A stretch of DNA of 64,000 nt. It comes from Pseudooceanicola aestuarii. GTDB taxonomy: Bacteria > Pseudomonadota > Alphaproteobacteria > Rhodobacterales > Rhodobacteraceae. How positions within the stretch are numbered: position 1 is the first letter of the stretch; every line of letters starts with the position of its first letter. This document shows, in pieces, positions 48,369 to 56,711 of this stretch. The notes beneath the pieces are model-generated. The model did no database searches and had not been told where the DNA came from. It was given only the letters and a program-made list of their open reading frames with translations. The stretch is taken from NCBI RefSeq assembly GCF_010614805.1, contig NZ_JAAFZC010000001.1, forward strand, positions 859,501 through 923,500, given 5' to 3'. Made by a program: the position numbers and the translations under genes.

Positions 48369-49358
48369 TCATGCGGCGGTCTGCGCGCCGCCGTCGGATG
48401 GGCGCGCCTGCGGGTCGGGCAGCATGATACGCAACGTATCCTGCGTCATGTGGAACCGAAAGGGCGCGCGGGCGCGGGTCTTTTCGCCGTCAAATGCGAC
48501 CAGGGTATGTTTGCTGCCCGTCTCGACGCTGAGGTCACTGGCCGGGATCAGCGCGTAGTCGCGCCCCGGCCGCATCTGCCGGGTCACGAGCCGCCAGGCC
48601 AGGCGAAACAGTTTCCAGCGGGTGTCGCCGCGCCCGATCAGCACGGCAAAGGCATCATCGTGGATCGCCGCCTCGCCCTTCAGGTCGAACAGGTCCAGCT
48701 GATAGGCCGACCGGGCCACGAAGAGCAGCGGTGTGCGATAGGCCAGGGTGTCGCCGTTCACCGTGATGCGCAGGCGCATTGGCCGCTGAAACCGCAGAAA
48801 GGTCTTGGCCACCGACCAATGCGCCATGATCCGGCGACGGCCCCAGCGACGGTAGATGCTTTCACGTTCCTTCAGGATCGCCGGGTAGACCCCCAGGCTG
48901 GCATTGTTCAGGAACACCTGGCCGTTCACCATGCCGATGCGGATATCGTGGGGCTGACCGCAGATGACGGCGCGCGCGGCATCCTCTGGTGTCTCCGACA
49001 GGCCCAGGCCGCGCGCGAAGAAGTTGAACGTGCCCAGCGGCAGCACACCCATGGCGCAGGGCTTGCCCAGCATCGCCTGCGCGACCGCCATCGCGGTCCC
49101 GTCGCCGCCGGCTGCGACGATGCAATCCGCCCCCTCCGCGATCGCCGCCGCCACCAACGGTTCGGGATCGCTGCCCGGTGTCCAATACACGATTCGCGCA
49201 CGATCCGGCCCCATGGCCTGTACCGCGCGGTCGATGGCCTGGGCATCGCGGCTGTTGGTGCCCGAATCGCGATTGGCCAGCAACACGATCTGGCGCGGCC
49301 CCAACGCCGAATCCGGGCGGGCGGGGGGGGTATCGGCCAATGGGGAGGAACCGTCCAT
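48369..49358 (-). CDS. Diacylglycerol kinase family lipid kinase (YegS/DagK-like)
   Basis: This 329-residue kinase has the catalytic-domain signature CIVAAGGDGTAMAVAQAMLG (about 83-102) with GVLPLGTFNFFARGLGL, and a beta-sandwich C-terminal half. It likely phosphorylates a diacylglycerol, ceramide or phosphatidylglycerol-type lipid at the membrane. It is followed by the metallophosphoesterase, with possible 4-base overlap; the pair may act on related phospho-lipids. The N-terminal ~20 residues are low complexity. Confidence 0.85.
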   Translation of the reverse strand: MDGSSPLADTPPARPDSALGPRQIVLLANRDSGTNSRDAQAIDRAVQAMGPDRARIVYWTPGSDPEPLVAAAIAEGADCIVAAGGDGTAMAVAQAMLGKPCAMGVLPLGTFNFFARGLGLSETPEDAARAVICGQPHDIRIGMVNGQVFLNNASLGVYPAILKERESIYRRWGRRRIMAHWSVAKTFLRFQRPMRLRITVNGDTLAYRTPLLFVARSAYQLDLFDLKGEAAIHDDAFAVLIGRGDTRWKLFRLAWRLVTRQMRPGRDYALIPASDLSVETGSKHTLVAFDGEKTRARAPFRFHMTQDTLRIMLPDPQARPSDGGAQTAA

Positions 49359-49476
49359 GATCTGCCTTCCGCGTTACCGGGTCTTGCCCGTCCTGCGTCA
49401 ACGCCGTGGTGACGTGTTCGGTTGCACCGGGCGGGCGCCGCTGTGGAAATGCGGCGGACAAGGTAGTCGGCGCGCG

Positions 49477-49506
49477 AAAAAAATGGCGCGGCCAAAGCCG
49501 CGCCAT
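49477..49506 (-). terminator. Intrinsic terminator of hsp20
   Basis: On the minus strand ATGGCGCGGC, loop TTTG, GCCGCGCCAT (10 bp, no mismatch) is followed by seven T (49477-49483 as A on the plus strand). It begins 33 bases after the hsp20 stop. It is the clearest intrinsic terminator in the window. Confidence 0.88.
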
Positions 49507-49539
49507 CTGAGAAACGAGGGTTGTCCTGGTCTGTCGGCT

Positions 49540-50004
49540 TTACGCCCTGGCGGTTTCAATCGCCTTTGCTTCGACCGTATCGCCCTTGGCGATCTCGATG
49601 CGGCGGGGCTTCAGCGCCTCGGGCACCTCGCGGGCCAGGTCGACATGCAGCATACCGTCGACATGGGTGGCGCCGGTGACCTTGACGTGATCCGCCAGAT
49701 GGAAGCGCCGTTCAAAGGCGCGCGTCGCGATGCCGCGATGCAGGTAGGTCCGGGGGGTCTCCTCCTCGGCCTTGCGAGCCGAGACGACCAGCGCCTTTTC
49801 CTTGACCTCGACCGTCAGGTCCGCGTCGGTGAACCCGGCGACGGCGATCGAGATACGATATGCATCTTCGGCGGTTTTCTCAATGTTGTAAGGCGGATAG
49901 GTGGTTTGACTGATATCGTTGGTCAGCACCCGATCCATCATGTCGGCGATCTGGTCGAACCCGACGGTGGCACGGTACAGGGGGGCGAAATCAAGATTAC
50001 GCAT
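49540..50004 (-). CDS. Hsp20-family small heat shock protein
   Basis: This 154-residue alpha-crystallin-type chaperone holds unfolding proteins for refolding. The N-terminal arm MRNLDFAPLYRATVGFDQIADMM is IbpA-like; the alpha-crystallin domain spans about 38-130 (YNIEKTAEDAYRISIAVAGF, RGIATRAFERRFHLADHVKV), and the tail has PRRIEIAKGD with an IXI-type motif. It is a single-gene unit: heat-shock-type promoter at 50108-50138, ROSE-like leader, own terminator. The AAGGA ribosome site is 8 bases before the ATG and lies inside the thermometer hairpin. Confidence 0.93.
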   Translation of the reverse strand: MRNLDFAPLYRATVGFDQIADMMDRVLTNDISQTTYPPYNIEKTAEDAYRISIAVAGFTDADLTVEVKEKALVVSARKAEEETPRTYLHRGIATRAFERRFHLADHVKVTGATHVDGMLHVDLAREVPEALKPRRIEIAKGDTVEAKAIETARA

Positions 50005-50060
50005 GTCTCATCATCCTTCGCAAAGCGATAACAAGTTGAGGTAGCGACCCTCCCACCATG
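50005..50060 (-). promoter_or_regulatory. ROSE-type RNA thermometer in the hsp20 leader
   Basis: Read on the minus strand, AUCGCUUUGCGAAGGAU (50029 to 50013) folds so that the ribosome site AAGGA pairs with UCGCUU: AUC/GAU, one unpaired G, CUU/AAG, loop UGCG. The UCGCU word fits the conserved U(U/C)GCU of ROSE elements, which melt on heating. The site is 8 bases from the ATG. A second short stem GAGG/CCUC lies just upstream (about 50040-50054). Confidence 0.68.
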
Positions 50061-50107
50061 GGACGGGCCGGATTGGACAGGGCCCGCATCGGGCGCCCTG
50101 ATGAGAC

Positions 50108-50138
50108 AAAGGTGGGAAAACCCGCGCCTTGTTTCAAG
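50108..50138 (-). promoter_or_regulatory. Candidate RpoH (sigma32) promoter of hsp20
   Basis: On the minus strand CTTGAAA (50138 to 50132) is followed 15 bases later by CCCACCTTT (50116 to 50108). This is close to the heat-shock sigma pattern CTTGAAA ... CCCCATNT. The start near 50100 would give a leader of about 95 bases, the size usual for ROSE leaders. Confidence 0.5.
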
Positions 50139-50261
50139 GGGCGTCTGACGGGTTGCGAAGCGGGGGCGGGTTTCAGCTGGCAGACACCGGCCCGGAGGGC
50201 GGATCGACGCCGAGCGGCCCGCCGCGCCCGCGACAAGTGCCGCCAGGTCAATGCAGAAGGT

Positions 50262-51092
50262 TCAATTGTCCGGCGTGATGAACTTGGCGCCCGTACTGTT
50301 GCGTCCACCGCCCACCTGGATGCGCCGGACACCTGGCGTCAGCTGGTTCCGGGGGGTCAGGCCACTGTCCAGCTGGCCCTTCATCACCTTGATCTGGCGG
50401 TCCAGTTCAGAGCCCAACGCGACGCGCTGACCCTCGACCTCCGCCTTGGCGGAGACGACGGAGACGATCATAGGAACCCCGCCGAAAAAGCTGAAGATCG
50501 GCGCGCCGGAGGAGCCGTAATCGACATCGCAGGAGGTGACCAGAACCCCCTGCTGCGCCGCGATCACGCCGCAGGTGGTTTCCAGCGACGGCGCGTCGGC
50601 GCGGTCGTGGGCATAGGAGACGACGCCCACGGGATCGCCGCTGCGCGGGGTCGGCGCCATGCGAAAGGGCGCGATATTGGGCTGGCGGATGGGGTGGTAC
50701 AGTTCCAGCAGGGCGATGTCGTGGCGCACCCGCTCGGGCGAGACGTCGGTTCCGAATTCGTAATCGGGATGCAGCACGGCACGGCGCACGTTGCGATAGG
50801 CATCGGCCCGTCCGTTGCGCACCCCGGCCTGGAATTCGATCTGGTCGGGGGTGAACCGTTCGCCGGTGCTGCGGTCGAACATGCAATGCGCCGCCGTCAG
50901 CACCAGCGCCGGTTCGATCAGCGCACCGGTGCAAAATCCGCGCCCGTCCAGGTCCAGGCGGCCGACGGCCTCCCAGCCGCGACTGTCTATGCCGGTGTCC
51001 AGACGCTTCAGCCCGGATTGCGCCAGGACTGTGCCGCCACCGGGCAGGGCAAACAGAACCGCGAGGGCGACACGATGGAGCAAGGACAGCAT
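50262..51092 (-). CDS. Secreted trypsin-like serine protease
   Basis: This 276-residue S1-family protease has a signal peptide (about 1-25, cleavage after VLAQ). The catalytic triad is His69 (LTAAHC), Asp125 (RHDIALLEL) and Ser195 in YGSSGAPIF, a variant of GDSGGP in which the usual Asp before Ser is Ser. It is probably periplasmic or exported. The ATG at 51092 is chosen because it gives the signal peptide; a longer frame enters the glcF region. No linked propeptide or inhibitor gene; an I78 inhibitor lies at 20.7 kb. Confidence 0.86.
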   Translation of the reverse strand: MLSLLHRVALAVLFALPGGGTVLAQSGLKRLDTGIDSRGWEAVGRLDLDGRGFCTGALIEPALVLTAAHCMFDRSTGERFTPDQIEFQAGVRNGRADAYRNVRRAVLHPDYEFGTDVSPERVRHDIALLELYHPIRQPNIAPFRMAPTPRSGDPVGVVSYAHDRADAPSLETTCGVIAAQQGVLVTSCDVDYGSSGAPIFSFFGGVPMIVSVVSAKAEVEGQRVALGSELDRQIKVMKGQLDSGLTPRNQLTPGVRRIQVGGGRNSTGAKFITPDN

Positions 51093-51150
51093 TCGGCAGG
51101 GCCTCGGGTTGCGACGGGTCTGGCCATACTGACGGCGCAGCAGGGCGAAA

Positions 51151-52482
51151 TTAGGGCGCAGGCCAGAATTCCCGCGCGTCACCCTCCCCGTTACCCAGCG
51201 CAGGCGGGCGCGGCCCGCCGCTGGCCCAATCCAGCAGCTCGACACTGTGTACCACCGGCACCCCGGTACCGGACCCGATCTGCATCATGCAGCCAATGTT
51301 CCCGGCGGCGATCACATCGGGGGTCAGTGCCTCCAGCGTGTTGACCTTGCGGGCCTTCAACTGGCCGGAAATCTCCGGCTGCATCAGGTTGTAAGTCCCG
51401 GCAGAACCGCAGCACAGATGCGCATCGGCGGGCACCATCACGGCAAAACCGGCGCGGGCCAGCAGATCCTTGGGCGCCTGGGTGACCTTTTGCCCGTGTT
51501 GCAGAGAACAGGCGGCGTGATAGGCGACACGCATCCCGGCAGCCTCCGGCCGGGGAGGGGGCAGGTCCAGGCGGGTCAGCAGTTCGGTGATGTCCATGGC
51601 GCGGTCTGCCACCGCCTGCGCCTGTTCGGCCAGCGGATCGTTGCGGAACATATGGCCGTAATCCTTCACCGTGGTGCCGCAGCCGGAGGTGTTGATCACG
51701 ATCGCATCCAGCCCATCGCCCGCGATCTCTGCCGTCCAGGCGCGAATATTGGCGGCGGCGCTGGCATGCGCCTGCGCCTCCTTGCCCATGTGATGAGTCA
51801 GCGCCCCGCAGCACCCCGCCCCCCGCGCCACCACGACTTCGCATCCCAACCGGGTCAGCAGGCGGATCGTGGCGTCGTTGATATCGGTGTTCAGCGCCTT
51901 CTGCGCACAGCCCGTCATCAGCGCGACGCGCATCCGGCGCGGCGCCTGGCGGGGGGCAAAGCTTTGCGGATCATCGTTGCGCGACACCGGCGGCAGGCGA
52001 CGCGGAGCCATGTCCAGCATCGCGCGAACCCGCGCATCCGGAATCATCCGCCGCACCGGCCGCGCGATCCGGGCGCCCAGCAGCGCCAGCCGGAACCGCA
52101 TCGGATGCGGCAGTACCCAGGCCAGCACGGCCCGCAGGGCCCGGTCCGACAGGGGGCGCCTGTAATTCTGTTCGATATAGGCGCGGGCGTGATCGACCAG
52201 ATGCATGTAGTGCACGCCCGACGGGCAAGTCGTCATGCAGGCCAGGCAGGACAGGCAGCGATCGACGTGCTGCACCGTCTTGGCATCCGGTGTGCGATCG
52301 TTCTCCAGCATGTCCTTGATCAGGTAGATGCGGCCACGCGGGCTGTCCAGCTCGTCGCCCAGCACCTGGTAGGTGGGACAGGTCGCGGTGCAGAACCCGC
52401 AATGCACGCAGGCGCGCAGGATCTCGTTCGCCCGTTCGGTGCCGGGATCTTGCAGCTGTTCGGGAGTGAATTGGGTCTGCAT
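51151..52482 (-). CDS. glcF: Glycolate oxidase iron-sulfur subunit
   Basis: This 443-residue subunit passes electrons from glycolate oxidation to quinone. Two 4Fe-4S motifs are intact (Cys25, 28, 31, 35 in CVHCGFCTATCP; Cys76, 79, 82, 86 in CLSCLACMTTCP). Two CCG-type domains follow (GAGCCGALTHH and LCCGSAGTYN). The ATG shares one base with the upstream stop (TGATG). It is the last gene of glcD-glcE-(membrane protein)-glcF. Confidence 0.95.
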   Translation of the reverse strand: MQTQFTPEQLQDPGTERANEILRACVHCGFCTATCPTYQVLGDELDSPRGRIYLIKDMLENDRTPDAKTVQHVDRCLSCLACMTTCPSGVHYMHLVDHARAYIEQNYRRPLSDRALRAVLAWVLPHPMRFRLALLGARIARPVRRMIPDARVRAMLDMAPRRLPPVSRNDDPQSFAPRQAPRRMRVALMTGCAQKALNTDINDATIRLLTRLGCEVVVARGAGCCGALTHHMGKEAQAHASAAANIRAWTAEIAGDGLDAIVINTSGCGTTVKDYGHMFRNDPLAEQAQAVADRAMDITELLTRLDLPPPRPEAAGMRVAYHAACSLQHGQKVTQAPKDLLARAGFAVMVPADAHLCCGSAGTYNLMQPEISGQLKARKVNTLEALTPDVIAAGNIGCMMQIGSGTGVPVVHSVELLDWASGGPRPPALGNGEGDAREFWPAP

Positions 52483-52835
52483 CAGGCCAGGACCCGCGCC
52501 AGGCCAAAGCCCGCCAGCGGCGCCATCGCGCCCAGCCCGCCGGCCAGCACGACGATTCCGCCCAGATCCGCCACGCGCGGAATGGTGATCCGCGCCAGTC
52601 CGGCCATCAACAGGATCCAGCCCAGCCACAGCAGCGTCAGCGCCAGCAGGATGCGCCCGGCCCCCTGCCCCTGGTCGGGGGGCATGACATAGAACAACGA
52701 CAGGCTGGCCAGGATCAGCACCATGCAAAGCGGCAGCAAGACCCGCAGCGACATGCTGCGCGCGCCCGCCGCGATCAGGAACCCGTAGAGTACCGCGCCC
52801 AGGACGGTGGCAGCCAAAAGAGAAGTCAGGATCAT
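52482..52835 (-). CDS. Small membrane protein inside the glycolate oxidase operon
   Basis: This 117-residue protein is almost wholly hydrophobic, with about four membrane segments (near 3-24, 29-48, 62-80, 90-115) and only short polar loops (MPPDQGQG). I do not recognise a family. It starts within the glcE stop (ATGA) and its stop shares a base with the glcF start, so it is translated with the glycolate oxidase subunits. A membrane anchor or quinone-side partner of GlcDEF is the simplest inference. A longer open frame upstream is antisense to or inside glcE and rejected. Confidence 0.75.
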   Translation of the reverse strand: MILTSLLAATVLGAVLYGFLIAAGARSMSLRVLLPLCMVLILASLSLFYVMPPDQGQGAGRILLALTLLWLGWILLMAGLARITIPRVADLGGIVVLAGGLGAMAPLAGFGLARVLA

Positions 52836-53980
52836 GCGGTCACCTTTGTCGCTGCATCGGTCTTTGCCTCGGAAAACAGGCCCCGCGGGTCGAAATGACG
52901 GCGCAGCCCTTCGGTCAGCCGGGCAATCCCGGCCGGTTCGGGATGGAACATCGGCACCCTGCGGCGCAGGTCGGGCCCGGCGCGGAACAGGGTGGCATGG
53001 CCGCCCATCTTGGTCACCAACCCGCGCAGGACGCCAGCCCCGGCGTCGCCGTCCTCGCCCAGCAGCAGCCACAGCAGCCCGCCGGACCAGTCGCAGATCG
53101 CCTGCGCGGCCAGCCCGGCCTCGGCCAGTGCGGCGATCAGCCGGGGGCCGTCTGTCGGCTTGACGGAGACGCGCCAAACCGCGCCGGGCCGATCGGCGAA
53201 GGCCGTGACATCGCGCACATCCCGCCACAGCGCGGCGCTCTCCGCGTCCTCGACGATCTCGTGGCCGCCGCCCAACGCCGCGTCCAGCTGCGCCGCGCGA
53301 TAGGCGACGGATCCGGCCATCCCTTCGACCCGGACAAGGCGGGCGCCTTCCGCCCAGGCGGCGCCGCTGACGTCAAAGGGCGTGCCCATGGCCTGGCACA
53401 GGACGGGCACCGCCTCGGCCATGGTTTCGCCCCGGCGGATCAGTGTCGCCTCCGCTTGCGGAATGGCCAGCACCTTGAAGGCGAGTTCGGTCATCACCCC
53501 CAGCCGGCCCCAACTGCCGCCCAGCAGCTTGACCAGGTCATAGCCGGTGACGTTCTTCATCACCCGGCCCCCGTTGGCGATCACCCGGCCACTGCCATCG
53601 ACGAACCGCACGCCCAGCATGAAATCCCGCACCGCGCCTGCCTGCACCCGGCGCGGACCGGCCAGGTTGGTCGCGGCCACGCCGCCCAGCGTGGGCGTGC
53701 CCTCGCGGCCCAGCAGAGCGCGGCAATCCATCGGCTCGAACGGCAGGCGCTGATTCTTCTCGGCCAACACCTGCGCCACCTCCTGCAACGGCGTGCCCGC
53801 CCCCGCCACCAGCGTCAGCGCGCCCGGTTCATAGAGGCGGATGCCGGACAGCGCACCGGTTTCGATAACCTCCGCCGGGCCGGATGCGGCCGCGCCACGA
53901 GTGCCGCCGCCGCGAATCCGCACCGGGCCTTTTGCCTGCCGCAGCGCCTCTGCCAATTGTGCCTCATCTGTGGGCCTCAT
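52832..53980 (-). CDS. glcE: Glycolate oxidase FAD-binding subunit GlcE
   Basis: This 382-residue subunit carries an FAD-binding PCMH-type domain: VRIRGGGTRGAAASG near 20-34, LGREGTPTLGGVAATNLAGP and VMKNVTGYDLVKLLGGSWG. It forms the flavin part of glycolate oxidase with GlcD. The ATG at 53980 overlaps the glcD stop by 4 bases; a longer N-terminus is not supported. Its stop overlaps the small membrane protein by 4 bases. Confidence 0.93.
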   Translation of the reverse strand: MRPTDEAQLAEALRQAKGPVRIRGGGTRGAAASGPAEVIETGALSGIRLYEPGALTLVAGAGTPLQEVAQVLAEKNQRLPFEPMDCRALLGREGTPTLGGVAATNLAGPRRVQAGAVRDFMLGVRFVDGSGRVIANGGRVMKNVTGYDLVKLLGGSWGRLGVMTELAFKVLAIPQAEATLIRRGETMAEAVPVLCQAMGTPFDVSGAAWAEGARLVRVEGMAGSVAYRAAQLDAALGGGHEIVEDAESAALWRDVRDVTAFADRPGAVWRVSVKPTDGPRLIAALAEAGLAAQAICDWSGGLLWLLLGEDGDAGAGVLRGLVTKMGGHATLFRAGPDLRRRVPMFHPEPAGIARLTEGLRRHFDPRGLFSEAKTDAATKVTA

Positions 53981-55419
53981 TGCGCCACCCCTTTGCGGCG
54001 CGGTTCGCTCAGATACAGGGGAAAGACCTTGGCCCCATTCAAAAGCCACTGCGGATCAAAGACATCCTTGATTGCCATCTGCGCCTCCAGATCGTCGGGG
54101 CCATATTGCACATCCATCAGGTCGCGTTTCTCCACCCCCACGCCATGTTCGCCGGTCAGGCAGCCGCCGACCTCCACACAAAGCCGCAGGATATCCGCGC
54201 CCAGCTGTTCGCAGGTTTCCAGCTGGCCGGGTTCGTTGGCGTTGAACAGGATCAGCGGATGCATGTTGCCGTCGCCCGCGTGAAAGACATTGGCCACCTC
54301 CAGCCCGCAATCGGCGGCCATCTCGGCGATGCGGCGCAGCACCTGCGGCAGGGCACTGACCGGGATGGTGCCGTCCAGGCACATGTAATCGTTGATCTGC
54401 CCCATGGCGCCAAAGGCGCTTTTGCGGCCCAGCCAGATCGCGGCACTTTCCGAGGCACTGCCGCTTTCGCGCAGCTCTACCGGATCGTGACGGCGGGCGA
54501 TGGCGGTGATCACCTCAAGCTGTTCGGCGATCTCGGCTTCGCTGCCCTCCACCTCCACGATCAGCAGGGCCTCGCAATCGGGATAGCCCGCGCCGGAGAA
54601 GGCATCGGTGGCGCGAATGCAGGGCCTGTCCATGAACTCGATCGCGACAGGCAGCACGCCGGCCTCGATGATGTCGCTGACGCATTGGCCGGCAACCTCG
54701 GAGCTGTCGTAGCCGATCAGCACCGGGCGCGCGCCCTCCGGCTTGGCGATGATGCGCAACGTCGCCTCCGTCACCACACCCAGCTGACCTTCGGAGCCAC
54801 AGATCAGCCCCAGCAGGTCCAGCCCCCCGGCATCCAGATGGGCGCCGCCGATCTCCAGCACCTCGCCCTCCATCGTCACCAGGGTCACGCCCAGAAGGTT
54901 GTTGGTGGTCACCCCGTATTTCAGGCAATGCGCCCCGCCGGAATTCATCGCGACATTGCCCGCGATGGCACAGGCCAGCTGAGAGGACGGATCGGGCGCG
55001 TAGAAGAACCCCAGATCCTCCACCGCGCCGGAGACCGACAGGTTGGTGCGCCCGGTCTGCACGCGGATCACGCGGTTTTCGGTGTCGATCTCCAGCACAT
55101 CGTTCATCCGCGCCACGCCCAGGATCACGCAATCCGCCGTCGGCAGCGCCCCCCCCGCCAGTGAAGTCCCCGAGCCGCGCGGCACCACCGGCACGCCCAT
55201 CTCGTGGCAGATCCGCAAAACGTCCGCGACCTCCCCGGTGGTGGCGGGCAGCACGGCGGCCAGCGGCGGGCAACGATAGGCGGTCAGGGCGTCGCATTCA
55301 TAGGCCCGCGTTTCGGCCGGGTCCGAGATCACGGCCCCCGCAGGCAACACCGCCGACAGCCGCCCGATCAACTGGTCACGACGGGCCAGAACCTGCGGAT
55401 CGGGATCGGGCATTTGCAT
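53977..55419 (-). CDS. glcD: Glycolate oxidase subunit GlcD
   Basis: This 480-residue FAD-linked oxidase oxidises glycolate to glyoxylate. FAD contacts are in VPVVPRGSGTSLAGG and the PDPSSQLACAIAGNVAMNSGG loop; the C-terminal part has VFHAGDGNMHPLI and GGCLTGEHGVGVEKR of the family. AAGGAC lies before the ATG at 55419. It is the first gene of the operon; an AATTGGT/ACCAATT palindrome lies 43 bases upstream in the region shared with the divergent DUF599 gene. Confidence 0.94.
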   Translation of the reverse strand: MQMPDPDPQVLARRDQLIGRLSAVLPAGAVISDPAETRAYECDALTAYRCPPLAAVLPATTGEVADVLRICHEMGVPVVPRGSGTSLAGGALPTADCVILGVARMNDVLEIDTENRVIRVQTGRTNLSVSGAVEDLGFFYAPDPSSQLACAIAGNVAMNSGGAHCLKYGVTTNNLLGVTLVTMEGEVLEIGGAHLDAGGLDLLGLICGSEGQLGVVTEATLRIIAKPEGARPVLIGYDSSEVAGQCVSDIIEAGVLPVAIEFMDRPCIRATDAFSGAGYPDCEALLIVEVEGSEAEIAEQLEVITAIARRHDPVELRESGSASESAAIWLGRKSAFGAMGQINDYMCLDGTIPVSALPQVLRRIAEMAADCGLEVANVFHAGDGNMHPLILFNANEPGQLETCEQLGADILRLCVEVGGCLTGEHGVGVEKRDLMDVQYGPDDLEAQMAIKDVFDPQWLLNGAKVFPLYLSEPRRKGVAQ

Positions 55420-55461
55420 GGCATGTCCTTTTTGCGGGCGGGGCACCGGGGCGCCGAAAGT

Positions 55462-55486
55462 AATTGGTAAACTTTTATAACCAATT
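55462..55486. promoter_or_regulatory. Palindromic operator candidate between glcD and DUF599 gene
   Basis: AATTGGT (55462-55468) and ACCAATT (55480-55486) form a perfect 7-bp inverted repeat with an 11-base AT-rich spacer, the only AT-rich patch in this 109-base divergent region. FCD/GntR-type regulators such as GlcC bind TGGT/ACCA palindromes, so this is a fair candidate. No regulator gene is adjacent. Confidence 0.5.
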
Positions 55487-55528
55487 TTAGCGATAGGCAA
55501 TCCACTTGCCGGAAGGCTAACAAGACCC

Positions 55529-56266
55529 ATGAACTGGATCGACCGACTTGCCCTGTTTCACCCCGCCGACGCGCTGGCCGTCGTGCTGATCCTGGCCGCC
55601 TGGCTGGGCATCGGCTGGCGAATCGAGAACCCGCCCGCCGGTCGCCCCTCCACCGTGACGCTGATGGCGGAATACCGGCGCGAATGGATGCGCCAGATGG
55701 TGACGCGGGAACCGCGCATCTTCGACAGCCAGATCCTGACATCGCTGCGCGCGGCGACCTCGTTCTTTGCCTCCTCCACGTTGATCGCGATCGGCGGGGC
55801 GCTGGCGCTGATGGGCAATGCCGAACACCTGACCGGCGTGGCGAACCAGCTGGTGCTGGAGGATGACCCCGCCATCCTGTGGGAGATCAAGCTGCTGCTT
55901 GTGCTGCTGTTCCTGACCAACGGATTCCTGAAATTCGTCTGGTCCAACCGGCTGTTCGGCTATTGCGCGGTGCTGATGGGGGCGGTGCCCAACGATCCCG
56001 AAGACCCCGGCGCGCTAACCCTCGCGGCAAAGGCGGCGGAGATCAACATTACCGCCGCCCGCAGCTTCAACCGAGGTCTGCGGTCGATCTATTTCAGCCT
56101 CGCCTCCATCGCCTGGGCCCTCGGACCCGCGGGGCTGATCTGCGGGACGCTGGTGACCTGCGCGATGCTGTGGCGGCGCGAATTCGTGTCACGATCGCGT
56201 GCGGTGTTGCTGGAGGGCCACGCCCTGGCCCCCCGACGCCCCGAAACACACACGGACGTGACGTGA
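55529..56266 (+). CDS. DUF599 domain-containing membrane protein
   Basis: This 245-residue protein has four hydrophobic segments (about 13-30, 78-97, 115-135, 190-215) and the DUF599 pattern: EYRREWMRQMVTREPRIFDSQ, SFFASSTLIAIGG, and NGFLKFVWSNRLFGYCAVLMG. No function is established. It is divergent from glcD across the palindrome region and 31 bases before a small secreted protein gene. Confidence 0.87.
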   Translation: MNWIDRLALFHPADALAVVLILAAWLGIGWRIENPPAGRPSTVTLMAEYRREWMRQMVTREPRIFDSQILTSLRAATSFFASSTLIAIGGALALMGNAEHLTGVANQLVLEDDPAILWEIKLLLVLLFLTNGFLKFVWSNRLFGYCAVLMGAVPNDPEDPGALTLAAKAAEINITAARSFNRGLRSIYFSLASIAWALGPAGLICGTLVTCAMLWRREFVSRSRAVLLEGHALAPRRPETHTDVT

Positions 56267-56297
56267 TCCCGCCGCGATCCGCGGATATTCTGGCGGC

Positions 56298-56663
56298 ATG
56301 AAACGTATTGCCCTTGCCGCCGCGCTGACCCTCACCACCGCCCTGTCCACCTGGGCGGACTCCCCTCGGATTGTCGATGCCTCGGCCCGCAAATCGGCCA
56401 TGGGCTGGCGGATCGAGGTAACGCTGGAACATCCCGATTCGGGGTGGGATCACTATGCCTCCGGTTGGGAGGTTCTCGATCAGGACGGCAATCGCGCCGC
56501 CTTTCGCGAACTGGCCCACCCCCATGTGACGGAACAGCCCTTCACCCGCTCCCTGTCCTCCGTCATGCTGCCGGATGGGACGCGCAAGGTGTTCATCGTG
56601 GCGCATTGCTCCAACGGGGACAAAAGCGCGCCTTATCCCGTGGAACTGTCCTTCCACCATTGA
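56298..56663 (+). CDS. Conserved small secreted protein of unknown function
   Basis: This 121-residue protein starts with a signal peptide (about 1-21, cleavage likely after TWA). The mature domain (WRIEVTLEHPDSGWDHYASG, FTRSLSSVMLPDGTRKVFIV) looks like an all-beta periplasmic domain with a single Cys near the end. I do not recognise a named family. It follows DUF599 by 31 bases and may be co-transcribed. It converges on the DUF4159-linked operon. Confidence 0.68.
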   Translation: MKRIALAAALTLTTALSTWADSPRIVDASARKSAMGWRIEVTLEHPDSGWDHYASGWEVLDQDGNRAAFRELAHPHVTEQPFTRSLSSVMLPDGTRKVFIVAHCSNGDKSAPYPVELSFHH

Positions 56664-56711
56664 CCCCGCAGGTGGCGCGGACCGGGGCACCTGCCCCTCA
56701 GTCCGGCGCCG

